DNA of 64,000 nt from Gremmenia infestans (taxonomy: Eukaryota > Ascomycota > Leotiomycetes > Helotiales > Hamatocanthoscyphaceae). A program made the translations under genes and the position numbers. Of this stretch, positions 55,828 to 64,000 are shown in pieces. The notes beneath the pieces are model-generated. The model saw nothing but the letters and a program-made list of their open reading frames with translations, was not told the origin of the DNA and searched no databases. The stretch covers positions 310,001 to 374,000 of the forward strand of contig JAFEVB010000001.1 in assembly GCA_032629725.1 (NCBI GenBank), read 5' to 3'. Positions within the stretch are counted from its first letter, which is position 1; each line of letters starts with the position of its first letter.

Positions 55828-57486
55828 TCATCCCGTAACCATGAACCCAATCCCGCCCACAACCCCACACAGCACAATAGCGGTCAAAATCCCCGCCCCC
55901 GCCTTATCCCCACCCGTCGCCGGCGTAATCACCAGGTCCGAGCCATCCGCACTACTGCTCTTCGTCCCGGCCGCCGCGTTCCCTGCACTGGTGCCGCCCG
56001 TGGTGTTGGTGACGAGCCCGGGCGCGCTGTCGATGAGCAGGTTTTGGATGACGGACACGGCGGACATTTGCTGGCCCACGCCGTACGTTGAGTCCCAGGT
56101 ACTGTTAGCAGTCCAGTGCTGCCCGCAGGTTACGCCGTCGGTGCCGCCGTCGCATTGGGCGGCTGGGGGTGGGGGGTTAGCTGGGTTTGTTTTGGGGGAG
56201 AAGGGGTGGGAAGGGGTGGGAAGGGAATTGGAGGGGAGGGGAGGAAAGGGGAGGAATAATGAGGACTTACCAGCAGCTGCAGCACTGGTTTTCAGCAACG
56301 CCATAATAGTTGTATGTGTACTAGGTACTAATTGTCCGGTAGCGGCCATCCAGCGCGAGAGATGGGCTTTGAAGGACAGCTGGTCGTTGTCGCAGGTTCC
56401 GTGCGGGTTGGCTGCTGATATATTGTCTTCGCAGGCGGATTCGGTCATGATGTCGTCTTTGAAGAAGATGGAGGTTGCGTTCAAGAGGCCGCTCACGCGG
56501 TTTTCCCAAACTGCAGAGCCGTTTGTCTGGGAACGTCAGAATGTGTATGATCCAAATTATGAGGGAGACATAGCCGAAGCATGGGGGTGTTGAATGGGAA
56601 TAAATGCTTGTGGGAGGGGAGAACATACATGGTTATACATGATAGCAGCACCGAAAAGATAAATCCCCTGATTATACGAATACCGCACCGGATCGACCGT
56701 CGTGCAATTCGTCGTATCACCCGTCCCATCCAGAACCCGAAAATCATCAGTGATAAGTCCAACGCTCATCTCCCACTCAAACACCTTCTCTGCCCAATCT
56801 GCATATGTCTGATTCCCCGTATACCGCGCTAGGCGTGCGCCGATATTGAATAGGCCCCCATTCGCAATACTGTTCTTGTAGTCATACCCGTTATTGAACG
56901 TAAAGATCTGCCACCTCAAGCCCCCGCCACACGTCGTCGTGTCCCAGCGCGCAAGCATGGTGTTGAAGACCGCCTGCGCCAGCGCCACCCACCCCGGCTG
57001 CGGGCTCGGGGGGTCCATAAACTTTTCCTCCGCGGCTGTCATGGCGGCCATGCCCCAGAAGGCCTGGTCGTCGTTTCCTTCGGTCTTGGTCTGGTTCTGC
57101 GGCATGTAGTTGTCTTCGTCGCCGATTTGCGAGAGCAGGCCTTGTTGCACCACTGTGTTGTAGGTGGTGTCGCCTGTGAGGTACCAATAGTCGACCATGA
57201 TGCCAAACATGGCGCCTGCTTCCCACCAGTAGTAGGGGGCGGGGAGGTTTCCAGGGTTGTCGCCTGTGTTGTTGCCGGTGTAGTATTTCATCATGCCGTA
57301 GGCGGCGGTACTGGCTGCTTTTTTGATGGATGCTGTTGTATCAGATTAGCAACCATACATGCATACTTGCACCCATCTCGAAGCCCTGGTAGATGGGAAC
57401 TCACTGTCCGAAGTGATATCTATATCAATGGCCTCTGCGACCTGCCATATCGCCGCCCCATATCCCAATATTGAACCTACCCTCAT
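55828..57486 (-). CDS. GH76 endo-1,6-alpha-mannosidase, Dcw1/Dfg5-like, GPI-anchored
   Basis: Four exons on the minus strand, 57486-57405, 57332-56629, 56526-56271 and 56162-55828, give 458 residues. A short N-terminal signal region is followed by AIDIDITSD, the usual start of the mature enzyme. Then come [21 protein letters not shown], the catalytic pair D115-D116 in [57 protein letters not shown] and a Cys-containing CGQHW. The C-terminus has a Ser/Thr linker and a hydrophobic GPI signal ([18 protein letters not shown]). Dcw1/Dfg5 enzymes act at the plasma membrane, joining GPI-mannoproteins to cell-wall glucan. The first exon is the least certain part. Confidence 0.9.
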
Positions 57487-59746
57487 TTTTCTTCCCTCTA
57501 TGTACAAACGAACGATCGGTAGTGTTATGTGTTAAGGAAAAAAAAACAAGTGGAAGGGTGGTTTTGAAAAAAGAAACAGCCAAGAAACGACCCAGCAGCA
57601 CATCCAACGATAAGGTAAGGTAACGAGTGATTATGAAGATGAAAGAAGCTTTCTCCAAGACATCATTTAGAAGGGCGACAAAGACATGACAGCCATTCCA
57701 TCTCACATAAGGCGAGGCGTACAGTAATACACTAGCGCAACGATTCCGTAACGGATACGGCAACACATCCCACTGCATTCATTCGCTCATCTCACCCAGT
57801 CGATTGCATTAGGAAGAATGGGTCTTGAGTGGGAATTTCTAATGGCGGGCGCATTGTCGGGCTGACCCATTGAAAAAACGGGCCACCAAAACCCATCCAA
57901 AAAGAGGAACCAAATTTCAGACATGAGGAGACGCGTACTGTACCTGCTTAGCGTTACGGTGAGGTTTACGAGGAAAGGTGGAGCTTATGTGTTTCTGAGT
58001 CTCTTGGTTCGTCATCGTGTCGTGTACTGGTATCCACCTAGTATTTGATTCCAAACGTATCACGATAATCACATAGTGTAAATATCTTGACCTCGTATAC
58101 CGTACAGTCTAGTAAGTAAAGGAAAGTGCTACCTATTCTTCCTCAAGCTATATCTTAAAATCGTAAATATATACCGGTAGATAAAAATAACTTCTCCTTC
58201 TCTTGGCATGATGCATTGTATCCTCGGCGTACCGCACGGTACAAATGCTTGATTCCTTCCAAGAGATTAAGTGTGGATCCAAACCCACTTTAATCCTAGT
58301 GCGGATCACTAGATCCGTAGTGGCGCCGCAGTCGCGCCCCCATTTTCCGGGCCGGGTAAGCGAGTCTACGGGTCGTGACTAAGGACACTTGCCTGCATAC
58401 GGTGAAGCGAGCGAAGTGAGCCCGTGGGATAGGGGGCTGTGTTTTTTGTTGACATTTCGTACTGTACTGTACATCACATCGTGTTGCGTAAATATCTAGA
58501 AGTAGTTTACCGATTTTATATTGGGTGTGTGGGCACCGCACCGCAGAAAGAAGAAATCTGGTAGGGATAAAGAGAGAGGGATCAACGAGAAGAGACCTAA
58601 TCAAGAGTACGAAGGGAGGGGAGGGGTAAAGATATTTTGATTCCAGGACGAGTTGTGTAGTCTGTCTCTCTTTCAAGTGAGTTCACAGCTTCCTAAGGTA
58701 TCTAAGCCAGGCGATTTACGACGATGGGGAGTCTAGATACCGTCGGATCGGCTAGCAGTTGCGATATCACGATTCTTAGACGTGGAAATAAAGCTTGAAG
58801 AAGATAATATAAGTGAGAAAGAAGGAGTAGAGTGTCAAGGTCAAGTCATGGCATGGTATGAATCGCACTCGCTTACCTACCTAGGGACTTGGTCTGTGCG
58901 TCCTGAGGTTATTCCTACTTTTATACATCTAGCTTTCCTCTTTATAGCTAGGTATCTTATTTCATAAAATTCTTACTCTACCGAATAGTAACAATTAGAT
59001 CTCTATAGTACGCCACATGTATAAAACGCTTACCTAAAGTATATTTCTAGACTTTTCCTAGTAATATACTCTATAGAGAAAGTATATATAGCTAGCTAGC
59101 TAGTAAGCTCAATTAAAAGAATAAACTAGAGAATAAACTACCTACTATACTATCCTAAATGGATATCTATTTATGTATAAAACTCTAGGCTGTTGATAAA
59201 TAACGGAATAGGGGGTAGTAGATAGAAAGGCATGACAGGCATACTGTTTAAGGTCAGGTGCTTGTCACGTTACCTAGGTAGGTATGGTATGTATGGATGG
59301 TTCTCTCGCTTAATTGAGACTTAGTTAGTGCCTTTGAAGGTATTCCCAACTTCCATCGGTCCTGCTTCTATACTTCTATTGAGAGGTAGACTTTAGTAAT
59401 GTTTACTACCGTATATATATGTGACCTACGATACTTTTCCAGCGTAGAGTAGTGGGGCAGTTCATTTATTGAGTGCGACGGATAAATGTAGAAATGGTAT
59501 GGTATGAGTATATATGATTTCTATCTGATGGCTTCAATGGGTATTAAGGTCTAATCATCTACGGATCTAATATGGTATACAGTTAACTTCAATCCCAAAC
59601 ACCGAACTCCCGCCCCCGTCCCCGTCTACCCAACTGCCGTATCGTACAATCTAATTGTCGTCTATGTGACTGACTGACTGAAATGGAAGGAAAACCTCCA
59701 TCACCGAATAGGTGAGTATGTCGACGCCCGTCAATTTCTCTCTCGC
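57487..59746. other. Gene-free 2.3-kb stretch, AT-rich in the middle
   Basis: Positions 58900-59250 are very AT-rich, with TATA, CTAG and GCTAGCTAGCTAG words, and resemble degraded repeat DNA. TACCTAGGTAGGTA occurs at 59270-59285. No coding frame with a motif is found on either strand. Confidence 0.5.
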
Positions 59747-61569
59747 TCAGGGCACACTGACGTAACTTCTTGCCCTCTCAAGTTCCGACTCACTAGCCCT
59801 CCCCTCCCCACTACTCGCACCCGTCTCGATATCTTTAGTAGGTTCGCTGAAAGCAAATTTCGAGCGTTGTCTGATGCGCGCTCCGTAGAAGTAAAAGACG
59901 TAAGGGATACCACAACACGCCAGACTGATGAACGCCAGCAACGAACTTGCCCACTGGTAGCCCAGTCTCTTGTACATCTGCGCCGTAAACAGCACGACAG
60001 CAGCGCCCCAGAAACTCCGCAGGAATGTCTTGGCCGCGAGTGCCGAGGCTGCTAGGTGCTGGTACGAGTCGACGAGGTAGTTGTTGGCGCTGTTGTAGAG
60101 GAAGATGAATCCGAAGCCGACGGGGAAGCCGCCGATTGCTGGACCCGCCCAGTTGAGGTCTGGGTACGAAGACCAGGCGAAGATGAAGAGCCCGATGGGA
60201 ATGCACCAGCAGCTGATCATCATGGGAATCAACCTGACCTCCGCTGGCGGGGATCCGTTATGTTTCTTAACTAGAGACATGTAATGTTTGTTGACCAACG
60301 GAGCACAAGCTGCCGATGCGAGAACTCCCAGCGCGAGAGGAATGAACATTAAGCCCGTGATACCGGCCGTATAGCCTTTACCGCCTTGATAGACAATGGG
60401 GAATGCGACGAAGAACATATAAAGCAGGCCGTATAGAACACTCATGTACACCGAAACCAAGAACACGATGGGTTCCCCAAACAGAAGCTGAAACGGTCTG
60501 ATCAAGAAAATGCGCAGGCGCTCGCTGAAAGGCCGCATATCGAGATCCTGCTCTGTAACGTGATCGCTCTCGCCGGTTGTTTCGCGGAGCTTCTTTGCAC
60601 GCTTCGCCAGGATGGTTGGGGCGTAGGTCTCGGGAACTGTGAAGGTGATGAGGATATACACGACACCGGCGAAAATAAGCTGGATCCAGTACAACCAGCG
60701 CCAGCCGGCGGCATCAGACAAAAATCCACCGATCAAGGGACCGATTGCGGGGCCGATAAAAGGAGCAGCTGAGAAGGCGGCCATGGGAACACCGCGTTCT
60801 TCGGTCTTCCAGAGATCGGCAAGTGTGCCGCCCACGAGGGTCATGGGGGCGCTGAAGGCGATGCCGTCGATGGCACGGCAGACGAGGAGGGTTTGGATGT
60901 TGGGTGCTACGGCGCAGGGGATGATGAAGATTACCGCAAGGAGGAGGGTGGTGGCGTATATTATGCGGCGACCGAGGACTTCAGAAAGGGGGGCGAAGAC
61001 CATGGGGCCTGGTGGGTACTTGTTAGCCATGTTCTCTCACGGGTTTTCATTGAAGACGTACCGAGACCGAATCCGACAACGAAGATGGATATACTGATGA
61101 GGGCGATTTCTTCCACAACGTCGAACTCCTTTTCTACTCCAGCCATATCTGCTGTAACGACTGAGGACGAAAAGGCAACGACGAAACAGGTTGTGGCGAC
61201 AACCATGGTGCAGTACCATTTAAACGCTTTTGACCAGTTCTTGGGGTTGTCGGGATCATTGGGTGTGAAGGTGACGAGCTTGTAGTGGTGCTCTCCATCT
61301 GGTTCGAGCTTCCCATCAATCTCTCCTGTAGGTCGCTCGGATGTGTATTCTTCCAAGTTTGCATCATTACTCAGGGTCCGATAGGGGAGGTTGACATCGA
61401 GGTTTGGATCCCGAGTTTCTTTATGTGAGAGGTGGGTGTCTGTATGATGAATCATTCTAGAGCCATTGGTGTGTGTTCTAGTGACTGCAGGACCGGCATG
61501 GGAGTTACTGGTGATGGGTGCGAAGTCTCTGCCTCGAGTTTCTGGTGGTTGTTGTGGTAAGTCGGACAT
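59747..61569 (-). CDS. MFS multidrug transporter, DHA1 family (12 TM)
   Basis: Two exons on the minus strand, 61569-61062 and 61008-59747, give 589 residues. About 115 hydrophilic residues precede the transporter, which starts [17 protein letters not shown], the usual lead-in for this family. Twelve helices follow. Motifs include [10 protein letters not shown] after TM2 (motif A type), [19 protein letters not shown] and [18 protein letters not shown] in the central loop, and [17 protein letters not shown] in the second half. These fit the polyamine/fluconazole-type (Tpo1/Flu1) proton antiporters. The role is probably export of drugs or small toxic compounds at the plasma membrane; the substrate is unknown. 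The tail is acidic and Ser-rich. Confidence 0.9.
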
Positions 61570-62903
61570 ATTGATTGATGATCTCCAATGTCTAACTCTG
61601 ATTGATAGTTAAACTGAAAGGCAAATAACGAAGTAAGTAAACAGACAGATGAAGGTATGTGATACAACAGAAAATAGATTAGACGGGGCGAAGGTATGTA
61701 TATATATGAAAAAGAAGAGAGATCCCAGTACTCATTCCCGCCCCATGCACAGATCCTTCCTTTCCAAACGGGATCAAAAGCCTCAAACGAATGAGGACCG
61801 GACTGATCAGCCCACTTGTTCAGAATATGTGCATGGAGCCATACAGAGGGTGTTTTGAGGTCTTGGCAAGTGGCGGAGATTTCTCGCTGTTGCAAAGATA
61901 TAGTAGAAAAGTAGAAAATTAAGATAAGAAGCACGCAAAAGCGCGTCTAGAATCGCGCCTCTGACGGCACCCACGGTCGCACGGTTAGACGGCTTGAGGC
62001 TCAAGGAGGGTAGGCCAATGAAAGAAGATATACATGGGTGTGGAGATAATTCGGTATGACATGTTATGACATGCACGGTCTTTACGACTCGCCAATGAGT
62101 GAATGAGTAGGTCGAGACTAGAATTGTGTGGAAGAGAATATGAAGGCATGTGAGAGAGAGAGAGAGAGAGAGAGAGAAAGATACCTACCTAGGAAAGTGA
62201 AGAACAATTCGACATTCCATTTTAGTCGCAACCTGCTTCAATCGGGATGCAAATTGATTATTCACTGATAATCAGTGAGGCGCAAACATGCAGGTTGCCG
62301 ATTGCCGATTGCAGAAGAATCCGGTACCGCAGTGGTTCGTGCAACAGACGCTTCCGAGGTAATGGGCTGACATGACCGATGAAAGTGAGTCTGGGTGAAG
62401 AGCGATGCCGCCGATTCGGAGAGCCTCTTCGGCAACAATCGAGTCAAGCCAAAGTAGAGTTACCGGATGACGGCATTGTGCTGCCGCTAGGATACTACGG
62501 GTTAGTGGCATACTACGCATTATCGATGCATCTCGATTAGAAGTAGAAAAGAGGAAGCTCTCGCTCTAGAAAAGGAAGAGAAGATTTTTTGGAAAAAAGA
62601 AGGCGAGAATCTTCCGAAAGTCATCTGTGGCACGTGATATCAACACTTGTCTTGTACTCGAGTATAATAGGGTTGGGAACCAACGGCTGCTAATCAATTG
62701 ACCTGTCAGATTCGCAATCTTCAGCTGATAATCAGACGTTCATGTCCTTGTACTCATGCATACCTAAGCATCTCTACATGCGCTTCTCTACGAACACCAA
62801 TGACTCTTATTACGAGCATGAACGCATGCGCATAGCTGAATAACGAACGGTAAGAAACAAACATCTCATCTCATCTTCCCCTCCCCAACTGCTTCATCCC
62901 AAA
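61570..62903. other. Divergent promoter region, MFS / GFA genes
   Basis: This is 1.3 kb between divergent starts. It contains a (GA)13 run at 62152-62177 followed by TACCTACCTAGGA. No gene is recognised. Confidence 0.45.
62152..62177 (+). repeat. (GA)13 microsatellite
   Basis: Twenty-six bases of alternating GA in the MFS upstream region. Confidence 0.9.
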
Positions 62904-63995
62904 ATGACGACAGGAACAATCGCCGCAACCTGCGCCTGCAAGGCCTTCACCTACGCCATCACCTTTCCTCCCTCCTCCCTACCATACCCCCACGCTCTCT
63001 GCCTCTGCAACAGCTGTCGTCGTCTCACTGGCTCCTGCGGCACCTCCTACATCACCATCCCCGCAACCCACTCCATCGAGCCCGCAAATTACAACCTCAC
63101 ATCCTACAACACATCCGACCATCTTACGCGCTATTTTTGCTCAACATGCGGTGCGCATGTGCTCATTTATCGCGCTGAGAGCAAGACTTGGGCTCTTACC
63201 ACGGGCACATGGGATCGTACGGAGGGTGTTGTGGAGTGGACTGGTTGTAAATGGGTGCAAGGTACGTTAGATGGTGGGGTGAGTGTTTGGCTCGGGGGAA
63301 TTGGAGGGAAGGATGGAACGAAGAGGCCTTTGAAGAAGTGGGTATTAGCTGATGAAGAAGAAAGCGGGGATGGGGAACTTGTCCCTGATGGCACATTAGA
63401 AACTCTCCCACCGGACAAAAAGAGGAATTCGGATAAGTTGAAGGCACAGTGTCATTGCGGTGGCGTCAAATTCTACATCACTCGTCCAGATGAAGGTTCC
63501 AAGGCCGTTCGCGCCCCATTTCCAGATTTAATGGCTGCGCGTCATAGCCATTCGCCGGCGAATCCGGAGAATGAGACGTGGTGGCTACGGAGTAATGATA
63601 CGAAATACCTAGCTGGGACTTGCACTTGCACGTCTTGTCGTCTTTCCTCTGGGTGTGAGATTCAGCCTTGGGCGTTTATACCAGACTGCAATATCTTCCA
63701 AGAGGACGGCAAGGCTTTAGATTTCCACATGGGGACTTTGAAAAGGTACGACAGCTCGAAGAACATTTTTCGGGAGTTCTGCGCGGTTTGTGGAGCTACG
63801 GTTTTCTGGCATAGTACAGAGAGGCCGGGGTTGATGGATATTAGTGTTGGCTTGCTTGATCCTGAAGAGGGAGCTAGGGTCGAGAGTTGGTTGGAGTGGT
63901 GGACTGGCAGAGTGAGTTTTGAGGAATTGGCCGTAAGTAGGAGTCTTGTTGCCAGCTTGATGGATGGATTGAAGAATTGGAACCAGAACGGTTGA
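62904..63995 (+). CDS. Tandem GFA (CENP-V/GFA) domain protein
   Basis: This single-exon gene encodes 363 residues and ends six bases before the window edge. Two GFA-type zinc domains stand in a row. The first has C-A-C-K-A-F-T-Y near residue 10, then CLCNSCRRLTGSCGTSY and YFCSTCGAHV. The second, from about 190, has QCHCGGVKFYI, then CTCTSCRLSSGCEIQPWAFI and EFCAVCGATVFWHS. Such Cys positions bind the structural and catalytic zincs of glutathione-dependent formaldehyde-activating enzyme relatives. Fungal genomes have many of these proteins and few have a proven substrate. A linker of about 70 residues rich in Glu, Asp and Lys separates the two domains. Confidence 0.88.
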   Translation: MTTGTIAATCACKAFTYAITFPPSSLPYPHALCLCNSCRRLTGSCGTSYITIPATHSIEPANYNLTSYNTSDHLTRYFCSTCGAHVLIYRAESKTWALTTGTWDRTEGVVEWTGCKWVQGTLDGGVSVWLGGIGGKDGTKRPLKKWVLADEEESGDGELVPDGTLETLPPDKKRNSDKLKAQCHCGGVKFYITRPDEGSKAVRAPFPDLMAARHSHSPANPENETWWLRSNDTKYLAGTCTCTSCRLSSGCEIQPWAFIPDCNIFQEDGKALDFHMGTLKRYDSSKNIFREFCAVCGATVFWHSTERPGLMDISVGLLDPEEGARVESWLEWWTGRVSFEELAVSRSLVASLMDGLKNWNQNG

Positions 63996-64000
63996 AGGTT

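Noticed and set aside
1..64000. tRNA, rRNA or CRISPR features
   Set aside because: I looked for A/B-box pairs, rRNA-like blocks and regular repeat-spacer arrays and saw none; the tandem repeats are simple microsatellites without spacers. A covariance-model scan could still find a divergent tRNA.

Overview
This is nuclear DNA of a filamentous ascomycete. Genes are dense, with many short GT..AG introns (about 50-70 nt) that often show CTAAC or CTGAC branch sites. The gene set includes a White Collar-1 photoreceptor, a Zn2Cys6 regulator, a three-domain CorA-like protein, a GH76 wall enzyme and a GFA protein. The style of the proteins suggests Leotiomycetes (Helotiales), but that placement is inference. 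I see no tRNA, rRNA, CRISPR array or intact transposon.

Layout. 1-7 kb: a cut-off F-box/2EXR-like gene, a Zn2Cys6 regulator whose finger is split by an intron, and two small Cys-rich genes flanking an F-box gene. 7.7-12 kb: a seven-exon CorA-like transporter, then a divergent pair of small Cys-rich genes. 12.3-27.1 kb is a housekeeping block: asf1 (-) and rna14 (+) from a shared 519-bp promoter region, an Argonaute with a split 5' end, and nop9 (-). 28-32.5 kb is an accessory island: a cytochrome P450 with CYP7/8-like features, a decayed MFS-transporter tail and a PLP-dependent decarboxylase.

33-40 kb holds a 67-residue secreted peptide gene, a hotdog thioesterase, an AMMECR1-family gene and a Ras-like GTPase without a CaaX box. 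40-43 kb is gene-free and rich in microsatellites. 43-51.7 kb holds wc-1 (-), with its last exon behind a 497-bp intron, and the importin PSE1/KAP121 (-). 52.7-54.4 kb is the CBS protein Sds23. 55-64 kb contains a (GTATT)25 array, a GPI-type GH76 mannosidase, an AT-rich gap, a DHA1 MFS drug transporter and a tandem-GFA protein.

How the genes relate. Most are independent housekeeping genes. The links worth following are: (1) four small Cys-rich genes within 7.4 kb, two of which clearly share an architecture; (2) the P450 / MFS relic / decarboxylase neighbourhood, which looks like a small eroded metabolic locus; and (3) an Argonaute with an intact DEDH tetrad, in the same window as an unexplained 13-bp-arm hairpin at 47.6 kb. 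All exon borders were set by hand from GT/AG sites, reading frame and family conservation. No transcript data were available.
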